Origin: Clostridia bacterium
Lineage (GTDB): Bacteria; Bacillota; Clostridia; UBA1381; UBA9506
Length of the DNA: 64,000 nucleotides
Assembly (NCBI GenBank): GCA_017546245.1
Contig: JAFYXI010000022.1
Coordinates: 23,132 to 87,131, forward strand
Direction of reading: 5' to 3'
Shown: positions 26,571 to 37,171 of the stretch, piece by piece
How positions within the stretch are numbered: position 1 is the stretch's first letter
Layout: every line of letters starts with the position of its first letter
Made by a program: the position numbers and the translations under genes
Notes under the pieces: generated by a model
The model's input: only the letters and a program-made list of their open reading frames with translations
Told to the model about the DNA's origin: nothing
The model's database searches: none

Positions 26571-27857
26571 ATGCTAAAAAAATCAATTTATAAAAGTATA
26601 TGTTTGTGTATTGCACTTGGAATGATGCTTGGTGGCTGCGGAAAGTCAAAAGCTACACAGCAAGCAGATGATGCAATAAATGTAACTGTTTTTGAGGCAG
26701 GAGAAGATAGCATAAACGCGACTGCTGACTATACCGGTCAGATTATGGGTGCGCAAAGCACAACAGTATCTGCTATGGTATCGGGTAAAGCTAACGGCAT
26801 ATATGTAGAAGAAGGTGATTATGTTACCGCAGGCACAATCTTGCTTTTGGTAGATGCTACAACATATCAGCTTGCATATAATCAGGCATTGGCTGCATAT
26901 AACAGCGCTTTGTCAGGCAAAAAAAGTGCAGAAGCAAGCTATAACAGCGTAACCGGCGGAAGCACTCAACAATCCTTAGCTCAGCTTGAATCAGCATTAA
27001 ATGCTGCAAAGCTTGCGCACGATAATGCATTAGATACATATAACAAAAATAAAACTCTTTTTGATATGGGAGCAATAAGCCAGTTAGAATTTAATGGCTA
27101 CAAAACCGCGTACGAAAATGCCAAACTTAATTATGATACAGCTCAGACAAATTATAATCTTACAAAAGACGTAGTTTCTAACGAGTCAAAAGCGGTAGCG
27201 GCAGCCGGTGTAGACAGCGCACAGGCAGGAATACAGTCTGCTAAAGCCGCTTTGGATATAGCTGCAAATAATCTTAAAAACTGTACTGTAACCGCGCCTA
27301 TTTCAGGATATATTTCTGCTAAAAATGTTAATAAAGGTCAAATGGTATCGGCAGGAATTGCTTTGTTTAATATAACAGATACTTCATCTGTAAATATTGA
27401 AATCAATGTTACCGAATCGGTAATACCGCTTATCTCGGTCGGAACAAAAGCGACTATTAATGTCAGCAGTGCAGGACTCAGTAATTTAGAGGGAACGGTA
27501 GCTATTGTAAATCCGGTTAAAAATGCACAGACGGGACTTTATACAGTTAAAATATCCTTACCAAATGCTGATGGTGCATTAAAAGAGGGTATGATTGCAA
27601 ATCTTACTTTAATAACAGAAAGCAGCGATAACACATTGGTTGTTCCGTCAAATGCTTTGTTACAGTCAGACGAAGATGGATATTATGTGTATATTGTAAA
27701 TGGCGATGCTGCCGAAAAACGACCGGTACAAACAGGAATTGAAAGTTCAGAATTTACTGAAATTCTTTCCGGTATAAACCTTGGCGATAAGGTTGTTGTG
27801 GATGGAAAAGATTATATTTCTAAAAACAACAATAAAGTTAAAATTGTAACAGAATAG
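26571..27857 (+). CDS. RND efflux adaptor (membrane fusion lipoprotein)
   Basis: A 428-residue lipoprotein; the lipobox is LGGC at about residue 25. The order is typical of AcrA/MexA adaptors: barrel-sandwich/lipoyl halves (around VSAMVSGKANGIYVEEGDYV and NCTVTAPISGYISAKNVNKGQ) flanking a coiled-coil hairpin (about 105-225), then a beta-barrel and membrane-proximal domain with TGIESSEFTEILSGINLGDKVV. It links the RND pump to the TolC-like protein. AAAGGAG precedes the start; it lies 23 bases after the TolC gene. Confidence 0.9.
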   Translation: MLKKSIYKSICLCIALGMMLGGCGKSKATQQADDAINVTVFEAGEDSINATADYTGQIMGAQSTTVSAMVSGKANGIYVEEGDYVTAGTILLLVDATTYQLAYNQALAAYNSALSGKKSAEASYNSVTGGSTQQSLAQLESALNAAKLAHDNALDTYNKNKTLFDMGAISQLEFNGYKTAYENAKLNYDTAQTNYNLTKDVVSNESKAVAAAGVDSAQAGIQSAKAALDIAANNLKNCTVTAPISGYISAKNVNKGQMVSAGIALFNITDTSSVNIEINVTESVIPLISVGTKATINVSSAGLSNLEGTVAIVNPVKNAQTGLYTVKISLPNADGALKEGMIANLTLITESSDNTLVVPSNALLQSDEDGYYVYIVNGDAAEKRPVQTGIESSEFTEILSGINLGDKVVVDGKDYISKNNNKVKIVTE

Positions 27858-27869
27858 GGGAGAGATGTC

Positions 27870-30800
27870 ATGAAATTACATGAATTGTCAGTAAAACGCC
27901 CCATAGCTGTTACAATGGCGGTGCTTATTTTTGTTGTTATAGGTTTGTATTCGCTAACTATGCTGCCGCTTGAAATGATGCCCGAAATGGAAATGAACTA
28001 TGCCTTGGTGTATACATCATATTCAAATGCCGGTTCTGCTGAAGTTGAATCATTAGTCAGTAAAACTATCGAGGGTGCAATAGGTTCTGTATCAGGAATA
28101 GATACTATCCAAAGCCAATCTTCTGAGGGAACTTCAATTGTTATGGCATCTTTTGCTGCCGGAATTGATATGGATAAAGCGGTTATAGATATGGAAGATA
28201 ATATTGATTTAATTGAAGATTATCTGCCTGAAAACTGCGCAGAACCTATGGTAATGAAGCTTGATACCTCCATGATGCCTGCGGCAATGATGAGCGTAAG
28301 TTACGAGGGATATGACCTTATTCAAACTAAAAAATTTGTAGAAGATAATCTTCAAAACAAACTTGAGGCGGTAGACGGTGTAGCTTCTGTCAGCGTTGCA
28401 GGTGCACGTGACAGAATAATAGAAGTGCAAGTTGACCCTGAAAAAATGTACGGCTATGATATGAGTGTGTCTTCGTTAGTATCTTCTATTTCTGCTCAAA
28501 ATGTTAATATGCCTGCCGGTTCTACTGAAGGCATGAACAAAAATATGTCAGTCAGAGCATTAGGAAAGTTTACTTCAATTAAAGATATTGAAAATGTTCC
28601 GTTAACAACTACACGCGGTCAGCTTATATATTTAAAAGATGTTGCTAAAGTATCAGACACTTTTTCTGACTACACCAACCACGCAAGATTAAATGGCGAA
28701 GATGCCATTTCTGTTTCAATTACAGCGGAATCTGATGCAAATACTGTTGATGTAGTAAATGGAATTTTAAAGGAATTGGAAGAACTAAAAAGCAAGCACC
28801 CGCATTTTACATATAACATGACAATGGAGCAGGCAAGCTTTATTGAAGAAGCAATAAGTTCTGTTGCAAGCAATGCTGTAACAGGTGCGTTTCTTGCTAT
28901 AATTGTATTGCTTTTGTTCTTAGGCAATATTAGAACTTCTATGGTTATTGGTATAACTATGCCGGTTTCGATTATTACGACCTTTATAGGTATGTATTTT
29001 TCAGGCATGAGCTTAAACGTTGTTTCTCTTGGCGGTTTGTCGCTTGGTGTAGGTATGCTGGTTGATAATGCGGTTGTTGTTATTGAAAATATATATAAAA
29101 GAAAATCGGATTTAGGCGAAGATGCCAAAACTGCAGCTATAAAGGGGGCAGGTCAGGTTATTTCACCGGTTATAGCATCAGTTCTTACAACATGTATTGT
29201 TTATGTGCCCATATTATTTATTGATAATATGGTAGCTGTAATGTTTAAACAATTAGCATTTTCTATAATTTTTTCACAGCTTGCATCTTTAATTGTAACG
29301 TTTTTAATTATTCCGATGTTTACATCAAAAATGGAGAATGCCGAACAAAAAAGTAAGCGTTTATCATTTATATTAACTCCGTTTGATAAAATGATGAATT
29401 ATTTGTACGGAAAATATCAGAAGGTTTTAAAAGTGATGTTAAAAAACACACGCAAAACCGTTGCAATTACTCTTATAATCTTTGTTATAAGCTTAATCGT
29501 GCTTGGTATGCAGGGAATGACACTTATGCCATCAACTGATGAAGGAACGTTAACCATAAGTATATCTATGCCTCAAGGTACAAAAACAGAGGATACTGAC
29601 AAACTTTCTGAAAAAATTGAAGAAAAGCTTAAAATACACGATGATATTGAAACAATTTTTGCTAATGTTGGCTCGTCGGGAGCAATGTCTGCAATAAGCG
29701 GTTCAGGCTCAAATTCGTCCAGTATTACTGTAACCCTGAAGGAAAAAAGAAAAAAGACCACAGACGATGTTGGGCAGGAAATACGAGAAATGCTTTCTGA
29801 TATTGCAGGTGCTGAAATATCTGTTGCATCTTCTAACAGCGCTATGGCAGGTATGTCATCTGATGAAATATCTTTTGAGTTTTCGGGTAAGGATGATACA
29901 CAACTCGATGAATTTATAAAACAAGCTGAAAATACGTTGTCAAAAATTGAGGGCGTAACAGAAACCGAAACCTCACTTTCCGAAACTAAGTCAGAAGCCA
30001 GAATAAAAATTGATTCAGCCCGTGCTGCAAATTACGGATTTAATACAGCAACTCTGTCATCGCTCGTAAAATCTGTTTTAGAAGATACAACAGCGTCCAG
30101 ATATACAGAAAACGGCAGCGAGTATGATATAAAAATTGTATATCCTGATGATTATGTAAAAAATTATAACGAACTAAAAAAATTACAGATAAAATCACCT
30201 ATGGGGCAATGGGTATCGCTTTCTGATATTTCAGATGTAGTTGTAGAGCAGGGGTATACAACACTTACCAGAATTGATCAAAAACGTGTAGTAACATTAA
30301 GCGGAAAGCTTTATGGAACAAATATGGGTGAAGTAAAATCAAAATTTGAAAAAGCACTTACACAAAATGAAATTCCTGAAGGAATATCTATGAATACCGG
30401 CGGAAATTATGAAGTAATGACAGATGCAATGAGTTCGCTTTTCATTGCCATAATATTAGGTATTTTGCTTATGTATTTTGTTATGGCTGCACAGTTTGAA
30501 AATTTAATGCAACCTTTTATTATTCTATTTACAATTCCGCTTTGCATGATCGGTGTTGTATTGGCATTGGTCGTTACTCAAAGTCCGTTATCGGTAATAG
30601 GCTGTATTGGTATTTTAATGCTTACAGGTATAATTGTAAACAACGCAATTGTTTTGATTGACTATGCTAATATAAAACGCAGAGAAAATCCTGATATGCC
30701 ATTGGATGATTTACTTGTCGAATCAGGCATGGCGAGAATGAGACCAATTTTGATGACAAGTTTAACATCCATATTAGGCTTCTTGCCTATGGCTATGTCA

Positions 30801-30968
30801 TCAACGGGCGGAGCTGCTATGATGCAGCCACTTGCAATAGTATTAATCGGTGGTCTTACCGTAGGAACTTTTTTGACCTTGTTTATAATACCTGCTGTAT
30901 ATAAAATATTTGAGAATAAAGGTATTAAAAGAAAAATAAAAAAACAACAAATAAGTCAGAATATATGA
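27870..30968 (+). CDS. RND-family efflux permease
   Basis: A 1032-residue hydrophobe/amphiphile exporter (HAE1/AcrB-like) with 12 membrane helices and two large extracytoplasmic loops (about residues 35-330 and 560-855). The N-terminus VKRPIAVTMAVLIFVVIG is typical. The proton-relay motif in helix 4 is GVGMLVDNAVVVIENI, with Asp present; classical pumps have two adjacent Asp. A Ser/Gly-rich segment (about 605-620) replaces part of the porter loop. It uses the proton gradient to export small molecules, substrate unknown. A strong terminator follows. Confidence 0.92.
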   Translation: MKLHELSVKRPIAVTMAVLIFVVIGLYSLTMLPLEMMPEMEMNYALVYTSYSNAGSAEVESLVSKTIEGAIGSVSGIDTIQSQSSEGTSIVMASFAAGIDMDKAVIDMEDNIDLIEDYLPENCAEPMVMKLDTSMMPAAMMSVSYEGYDLIQTKKFVEDNLQNKLEAVDGVASVSVAGARDRIIEVQVDPEKMYGYDMSVSSLVSSISAQNVNMPAGSTEGMNKNMSVRALGKFTSIKDIENVPLTTTRGQLIYLKDVAKVSDTFSDYTNHARLNGEDAISVSITAESDANTVDVVNGILKELEELKSKHPHFTYNMTMEQASFIEEAISSVASNAVTGAFLAIIVLLLFLGNIRTSMVIGITMPVSIITTFIGMYFSGMSLNVVSLGGLSLGVGMLVDNAVVVIENIYKRKSDLGEDAKTAAIKGAGQVISPVIASVLTTCIVYVPILFIDNMVAVMFKQLAFSIIFSQLASLIVTFLIIPMFTSKMENAEQKSKRLSFILTPFDKMMNYLYGKYQKVLKVMLKNTRKTVAITLIIFVISLIVLGMQGMTLMPSTDEGTLTISISMPQGTKTEDTDKLSEKIEEKLKIHDDIETIFANVGSSGAMSAISGSGSNSSSITVTLKEKRKKTTDDVGQEIREMLSDIAGAEISVASSNSAMAGMSSDEISFEFSGKDDTQLDEFIKQAENTLSKIEGVTETETSLSETKSEARIKIDSARAANYGFNTATLSSLVKSVLEDTTASRYTENGSEYDIKIVYPDDYVKNYNELKKLQIKSPMGQWVSLSDISDVVVEQGYTTLTRIDQKRVVTLSGKLYGTNMGEVKSKFEKALTQNEIPEGISMNTGGNYEVMTDAMSSLFIAIILGILLMYFVMAAQFENLMQPFIILFTIPLCMIGVVLALVVTQSPLSVIGCIGILMLTGIIVNNAIVLIDYANIKRRENPDMPLDDLLVESGMARMRPILMTSLTSILGFLPMAMSSTGGAAMMQPLAIVLIGGLTVGTFLTLFIIPAVYKIFENKGIKRKIKKQQISQNI

Positions 30969-31003
30969 AAAACAGAGCGGCTGTTTATAGCCGCTCTGTT
31001 TTT
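30967..31003 (+). terminator. Terminator of RND operon
   Basis: AAAAACAGAGCGGCT / AGCCGCTCTGTTTTT perfect stem. Confidence 0.85.
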
Positions 31004-31096
31004 GCGTTAAATATAATTTTGGCATTATTAAAAGAAAAACTATATCAAAACATCAAAATGCGCTTAAAACGCAAAAATAAGGCCGAAACAATAAAA

Positions 31097-31138
31097 TAAA
31101 AACGAGGAAAGCTTTTTTGTAAGCATTTCCTCGTTTAA
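31097..31138 (-). terminator. Terminator of 3D-domain protein gene
   Basis: AAACGAGGAAA and its complement flank an inner GCTT/AAGC stem; on the minus strand a T-rich run follows. Confidence 0.8.
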
Positions 31139-31140
31139 AA

Positions 31141-32187
31141 CTATTCTAAAACATAAACGGTAGCTGGCCGTCTGCCGAACTGATAACACTCGGATTTTGT
31201 GTTATAACAAAGGTCAACTTTGTTTCCTTTAATAGCACCACCGGTATCTGCTGCAACAGCAAATCCGTAAACCCACGAATCACCGCCGTCGGGAGATTCG
31301 ACATAGACTTTTGAGCCAAGCGGAATTACCCTTGGGTCTACCGCTATAACACCGTATTGTGCACGCATACCGGTTGCCGTAAGACCGCCGTATCCGCCAT
31401 TGCTTGCAGGGGATGGATCATATGCAGTTGCATTACACTGAATAACTTTTTTATAACGAACGGGACCTTTAGATGTCTGCACGGTATTCGGTATATAAGT
31501 TCCGTATTCAACAATTTTAGCAACAGGCTCAACGATTACATTCTGAGAAAGCATAAGCTTTTCCGTTATCACTCCGTCACGGGTTGTTACACGAAATGTT
31601 GCTTCAGCCCAGCCTGTGTCGCCTTCCTGAATAACATTTACGTAATCTGCCTGTTTATCATCGCGCATAATTTTTGTTTCGTGAAAATCCATAACCTGTT
31701 CTTCGTTTACTGTTTCAATAGTAACACGAGTAATTTTAACTTCCAACCCCTCTGAAACAACGGTACTTAAATCCGGGGTTATCTCATCGTGTTCACTTAA
31801 TGTAATATCTGCATCAATCAGCGCTGACTCAAGTGTTTTTTCACAGCTGTACATCTCTTTAAATACACCGCCGTCAGTCAGCAAAATTTTCGTTCCGCGT
31901 GTAATCGTAATTTCGTCGTTGTCTTTAACCTTTGAGTTGAGCGGAGCAGAAACTCTGTCACCGGCTCTTAAAATAATGTTTTGTTCTGCTAATGCTTCTT
32001 CAACATATAATTTTGTTGTTTGAGCAGAAATAACCTTTTCTCCATCTTTGATTGTGATTTGCTTTGGGCTGGCAAATCCGAAAAGAAAAACAGAAACACA
32101 GGCGATTAAAACTATTGTTGAAATCGTATAGAGTATTCCATGCACAGATAAGAACTGTGTGTTCTTCTTGTCGTTCTTTGTAACCAT
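31141..32187 (-). CDS. G5/3D-domain cell wall protein, YabE/Rpf2-like
   Basis: A 348-residue exported protein with an uncleaved membrane anchor at about 20-42, two DUF348 ubiquitin-like units (about 50-150), a G5 domain (about 155-235) and a C-terminal 3D domain (CNATAYDPSPASNGGYGGLTATG, ending IPLGSKVYVES and AAADTGGAIKGNKVDLC, with the three conserved Asp). This architecture matches YabE and related Rpf-like muralytic proteins that act on peptidoglycan. The ATG at 32187 follows GAGGAGG; a Met seven codons upstream lacks a site. Promoter at 32255-32283. Confidence 0.85.
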   Translation of the reverse strand: MVTKNDKKNTQFLSVHGILYTISTIVLIACVSVFLFGFASPKQITIKDGEKVISAQTTKLYVEEALAEQNIILRAGDRVSAPLNSKVKDNDEITITRGTKILLTDGGVFKEMYSCEKTLESALIDADITLSEHDEITPDLSTVVSEGLEVKITRVTIETVNEEQVMDFHETKIMRDDKQADYVNVIQEGDTGWAEATFRVTTRDGVITEKLMLSQNVIVEPVAKIVEYGTYIPNTVQTSKGPVRYKKVIQCNATAYDPSPASNGGYGGLTATGMRAQYGVIAVDPRVIPLGSKVYVESPDGGDSWVYGFAVAADTGGAIKGNKVDLCYNTKSECYQFGRRPATVYVLE

Positions 32188-32254
32188 ATAAAACCTCCTC
32201 GTAATCATAACGCAGATATTACGAAAATGTTACATTTTTCAACGAACGCTGACT

Positions 32255-32283
32255 ATTATAAAACATTTTTAGCGAAAAGTCAA
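32255..32283 (-). promoter_or_regulatory. Promoter of 3D-domain protein gene
   Basis: On the minus strand TTGACT (32278-32283) and TATAAT (32255-32260), 17 bases apart. Confidence 0.75.
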
Positions 32284-32472
32284 ACAAATATGCAATTTAA
32301 AGCATAAAACATTAATAAATTTACTTACATATTTTGGAAACAATGCTTATAAGCTCTGTTGAATACTATTATAAGCAAAAAAATGGATTTTTATTCCAAT
32401 TTTAATATTTTTTTCGTTTCTTGCTGAAAAAATTGCCTTTATTTTCAAATTTATTCCATAATTTGGTAGAAT

Positions 32473-32865
32473 TTATTGACGATTAACAGTAATATACGCT
32501 TCTATATCCTTAAATATTTTATCACCTATTCCGCTGACTTTTTTTAAATCATATATGGTTTTAAATGGTCGTTCGTTTCTGAATTCTATTATTCTGCCTG
32601 CTAAAACAGGGCCTATTCCTTCCAGGGTAGTCAGTTCTTCTTTGGTTGCGGTATTAATATCAAGTTTATCGCTATCATTAATAATATTTATTTCAGAATC
32701 TTCGCTGATAATTTCTTCCGTTAAACTGAACTTTTCATTTTTTGGAGCGGATGTATGCATAGAAGCATCATATGTCTTTTTATCTTCAACCAACCACCAT
32801 GTACCTACAAGAGTCATAGTAGTTATTAATGCAAAGTAAATTAAAGCTTTTATAATTTTATTCAC
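32473..32865 (-). CDS. comEA: ComEA-like helix-hairpin-helix DNA-binding protein
   Basis: A 130-residue protein with one N-terminal membrane anchor (8-26), a linker, and a C-terminal pair of helix-hairpin-helix motifs (from residue 68: LDINTATKEELTTLEGIGPV and LKKVSGIGDKIFKDI). This is the DNA-binding half of ComEA, the extracellular DNA receptor of competence. The usual N-terminal SLBB domain is missing, so it is shorter than Bacillus ComEA (about 205). The start is GTG, preceded by AAGGAGA. comEB/comEC are not adjacent. Confidence 0.78.
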   Translation of the reverse strand: MNKIIKALIYFALITTMTLVGTWWLVEDKKTYDASMHTSAPKNEKFSLTEEIISEDSEINIINDSDKLDINTATKEELTTLEGIGPVLAGRIIEFRNERPFKTIYDLKKVSGIGDKIFKDIEAYITVNRQ

Positions 32866-32919
32866 TTAAATTTCTCCTTAAAATTATATGTAGATTTTTA
32901 TTTGTGAAATCCGCACTGG

Positions 32920-32948
32920 ATTATAGCATTATAAAGTTATTTAGTCAA
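32920..32948 (-). promoter_or_regulatory. Promoter of comEA-like gene
   Basis: On the minus strand TTGACT (32943-32948) and TATAAT (32920-32925) with a 17-base spacer. Confidence 0.75.
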
Positions 32949-33027
32949 TATTTATATAATAAAAACAGTAAAAAGTTACTTTTTTTGTATTTTATATTGC
33001 TTTTTTTGTTAAAATTTGATATTATAA

Positions 33028-34341
<1,314 letters not shown>

Positions 34342-34347
34342 TTTGAT

Positions 34348-34377
34348 GTAATTTTACAGCTTGTTTATTCATATCTT
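34348..34377 (+). promoter_or_regulatory. Possible sigma-E-type promoter of spoIIM
   Basis: GTAATTTT, 14 bases, CATATCTT. This matches the sigma-E pattern GTCATATT-N14-CATACANT at 6 of 8 and 5 of 7 positions. It lies in the gap between purA and spoIIM. Confidence 0.35.
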
Positions 34378-34400
34378 AATATTGGGACAACCAATATTTT
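34378..34400 (+). terminator. Stem-loop, possible purA terminator
   Basis: AATATTGG / CCAATATT with a five-base loop and a short T-run. Weak as a terminator. Confidence 0.4.
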
Positions 34401-34417
34401 AGAGATGAGGGATGAGC

Positions 34418-35035
34418 TTGCTGAAAAAACTGTTTAATAGAATACTATTTCACGTTAAGGAAAATTTTGCGTACTACGGCATTAGTACATCCGCTATTTT
34501 TTGCGGTTTTGTTTTAGCTGTCGTGTGCGCTTTTTCCTTGCCGGAGTTTAATGTAAAAGAACTTGCATTATATTTTGAAGATTTTTTTACAGGATTTTTG
34601 AAATCCGGTGCAGATTCTAAGCTTATAATGTTTAGTGCACTAAAAATAAATGTAATTATATTTTGCACACTTGCTGTTTTCTCTTTAATGATAGTAGGAA
34701 TACCATTTATTGTTTTTGCAGGAGTGTGTATTGGTTTTGCTGTTGGTTTTGCTGTTACATTTATATTCAGAGTGTATAGTTTCAGCGCATTGCTTTTAAT
34801 AGTTACTGCTATAATTCCGCATTTAATAATTGTGCTTCCGTGTTACGTTGCGCTTATAGCTTATAGTTTAAAATTTTGCTTTTTATTAAGGAATGACAGA
34901 AGCAATATAAAAAAAGCAATACCAAGTTTTATGTTTAGTGTAATAATTATTTTTGTTATAGCTTTTGCCGGCACTCTTATGCAGGCATATATCGAGCCTG
35001 TTTTAATACAACTAATTGCTGAATATTTTATATAA
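34418..35035 (+). CDS. spoIIM: Stage II sporulation protein M
   Basis: A 205-residue membrane protein with an N-terminal amphipathic segment and four to five membrane helices, length and pattern like SpoIIM (about 214 residues): SAIFCGFVLAVVCAF near residue 25, a loop, LMIVGIPFIVFAGVCIGFAVG, FSALLLIVTAIIPHLIIVLPC, and a C-terminal helix. In Bacillus SpoIIM is part of the DMP complex that drives engulfment. xerD follows, as in other Firmicutes. The start is uncertain: ATG at 34412 abuts GAGGG, whereas TTG at 34418 is six bases from it and is preferred here. Confidence 0.8.
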   Translation: MLKKLFNRILFHVKENFAYYGISTSAIFCGFVLAVVCAFSLPEFNVKELALYFEDFFTGFLKSGADSKLIMFSALKINVIIFCTLAVFSLMIVGIPFIVFAGVCIGFAVGFAVTFIFRVYSFSALLLIVTAIIPHLIIVLPCYVALIAYSLKFCFLLRNDRSNIKKAIPSFMFSVIIIFVIAFAGTLMQAYIEPVLIQLIAEYFI

Positions 35036-35106
35036 AATATTTTACTTTACTTTTGGTGTTAACTAGATTAAAATAATTGTTATAGAAAGTAAGAGAAGGG
35101 GTAGTA

Positions 35107-35994
35107 ATGCCACAAACATTAAATCAGTTTATTCTTTATTTAAAGAGAACTAAAAAATTGTCTGAAAACACGTTGCAGTCTTATCAGCACGACATAAAAC
35201 TATTTGCCGATTTTTTAGAAAATACTCAATATAAAGATGTAAAAAACGCAACAAAATCTGCAGTTGAAGAATATATTACATATTTAGGTACTATTGGCAG
35301 GGTTACATCAACAATTGCTCGAAGTATAGTTTCTTTAAAATCGTTTTATCAGTATCTTTTGCTGTGCGGCATCGTAAAACACGACCCTACGACAGAGGTT
35401 CATCCTCCTAAGGTAGAAAAAAAGCTTCCGCAAATATTAAGCTTTAAAGAGGTAGAATTGCTTTTAGAACAACCGGAAACTGATGATTTAAAAGGATACA
35501 GGGATAAAGCAATGCTGGAACTTTTATATGCAACGGGAATAAGAGTATCTGAGCTTATTGCACTTAATATTCAGGATGTAAATGTAGATATGGGTTTTAT
35601 AAGATGCAAAGATGCCCGAAAGGAAAGACTTATTCCTATAGGAAAAATCTGTGCAGCAGCGCTTTCTGAATATATAGTAAATGCACGCCAAATGATTGTT
35701 TGTTCAGAAGAAGAAAATGCTCTTTTTGTGAATATGTCAGGTGTCAGAATTTCAAGACAGGGCTTTTGGAAACTGATAAAGCAATATGCTAAGCAGGCAT
35801 GCATATCAAAAGAGATAACACCGCATACACTAAGACATTCATTTGCGGCACATCTTTTAGAGAATGGTGCAGATTTACAATCTATAAAAAATATGTTGGG
35901 TCATGCGGATATATCATCAACACAAATATACGCGCAACTTATGAATAATAAACTTATGGATGTGTATGCAAAAGCACATCCGCGCGCAAGATAA
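35107..35994 (+). CDS. xerD: Tyrosine recombinase XerD
   Basis: A 295-residue tyrosine recombinase. The N-terminal SAM-like core-binding domain (1-85) starts with LNQFILYLKRTKKLSENTLQSY (in parts). The catalytic domain has ATGIRVSEL (Arg), HTLRHSFAAHLLENGAD (His-x-x-Arg) and LGHADISSTQIYAQ (His and the nucleophile Tyr). It resolves chromosome dimers at dif with XerC. Size and position after spoIIM support XerD over a phage integrase. No attachment site is nearby. Confidence 0.9.
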   Translation: MPQTLNQFILYLKRTKKLSENTLQSYQHDIKLFADFLENTQYKDVKNATKSAVEEYITYLGTIGRVTSTIARSIVSLKSFYQYLLLCGIVKHDPTTEVHPPKVEKKLPQILSFKEVELLLEQPETDDLKGYRDKAMLELLYATGIRVSELIALNIQDVNVDMGFIRCKDARKERLIPIGKICAAALSEYIVNARQMIVCSEEENALFVNMSGVRISRQGFWKLIKQYAKQACISKEITPHTLRHSFAAHLLENGADLQSIKNMLGHADISSTQIYAQLMNNKLMDVYAKAHPRAR

Positions 35995-36030
35995 ATATAC
36001 ATTGTTTATGTAGTTTAAAGGTGGTTACTA

Positions 36031-37029
36031 ATGAAAAAAATATTTGTTATTACAACAGCTATAATAGCATCGATGTCTTTAACAGCATGTGGTTCTTTGA
36101 AAAAATCAGAACCAACGACGGAGCCAACACCAACGATTATGCCTACGCAGACTCCGAGGGCGTCGTTAGAGTACAGGGTTGATCCTGCAAAACAAAATCC
36201 TAACGGTGATTATTATCCGGATGCAAGTGCAGAGTTTGTTGAAAAGATAAATCAAATTTTTGCAATAAATACAGATCCACAGAATGCAGTTTTTGAAAAT
36301 GTTGTTGGTTTATACGAATATGTAACACGTAACATCTTATATAAAGAAGATGGTGCCGATGATGCAGCGAATGCTGTTTTAAGTGGTTCTGCAAGTAAAA
36401 AAGGTTTTACAAGAGCATTTCAGTACATGTTAGATCAAATTGGCGCAGAGGCACATATTGCGACGTCTGACGACGGAACGCAATCGTGGGTTATGGCAAA
36501 AATGCCCGATGGTTTTTATCATTTTGATCCGGCAGAAGATGCAAAACTTACTCGAGGTCAATCGCTTTTATATTTTGCTATGAATGACGAACTCCGTTGG
36601 GGTGGCGGTAAAATAGACGGTTGGTATCTGGGATCGGATGAAATGGGTGGAAAATACGATCCTCCAAAAAACGAAAAACAGACTTATGTTTTTTTACAAA
36701 ACATTAACGATGGATACGGATTTGATTTTGAGAATGACAGCTTATACTATGCAGACAAATCTCAGGGAAACGAGATTATTAAATGTAACTATATGACAGG
36801 TGCAGAAGAAAATCTGTATGGTAAAAGCGCAGGAGCGATGGTTTATTTCAGAGGAATGCTTTATTTTTCTGATATAACTCAGCGTCATCAGTTGTTTAAA
36901 ATGGATGTATCAAACGGCCAGACAGAACTTTTAGACAGCGTTTATGTAACAAGAATGATGTTAAAAGGAGATACAATAATTTATTTTGATGACATAAGCA
37001 ACTCAGAAAAGGGAATAAAAATAGGATAA
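36031..37029 (+). CDS. Lipoprotein with degenerate transglutaminase-like domain
   Basis: A 332-residue lipoprotein; the lipobox LTAC ends at residue 20 and is followed by a Pro/Thr-rich linker (30-45). Residues about 85-175 have a transglutaminase-like fold pattern: a helix with AFQYMLDQIGAEAHIATSD, then SWVMAKMPDGFYHFDPAED, which corresponds to the H-A-W-N...G-x-W-Y-x-x-D-P segment. The usual catalytic Cys and His are not where expected (GFTRAF and QSW), so it is probably inactive. The last 120 residues resemble the DUF5050-type beta-propeller repeats (YYADKSQGNEIIKCNYMTG). AAAGGTGG precedes the start. Confidence 0.7.
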   Translation: MKKIFVITTAIIASMSLTACGSLKKSEPTTEPTPTIMPTQTPRASLEYRVDPAKQNPNGDYYPDASAEFVEKINQIFAINTDPQNAVFENVVGLYEYVTRNILYKEDGADDAANAVLSGSASKKGFTRAFQYMLDQIGAEAHIATSDDGTQSWVMAKMPDGFYHFDPAEDAKLTRGQSLLYFAMNDELRWGGGKIDGWYLGSDEMGGKYDPPKNEKQTYVFLQNINDGYGFDFENDSLYYADKSQGNEIIKCNYMTGAEENLYGKSAGAMVYFRGMLYFSDITQRHQLFKMDVSNGQTELLDSVYVTRMMLKGDTIIYFDDISNSEKGIKIG

Positions 37030-37106
37030 TAAAGCTCCGCACCTCTTAAAACAATAACGAAAGCATAGGCAGTAGTCATAATACAAAGCGTATATTATTA
37101 AAAAAC

Positions 37107-37155
37107 AAAAAACAGGCAGATGATGTGTAATTTAACACAATATCTGCCTGTTTTT
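37107..37155. terminator. Bidirectional terminator
   Basis: AAAACAGGCAGAT / ATCTGCCTGTTTT stem between convergent genes, with an inner GTGT/ACAC helix. Confidence 0.8.
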
Positions 37156-37171
37156 CTATAATGCATGCGTT

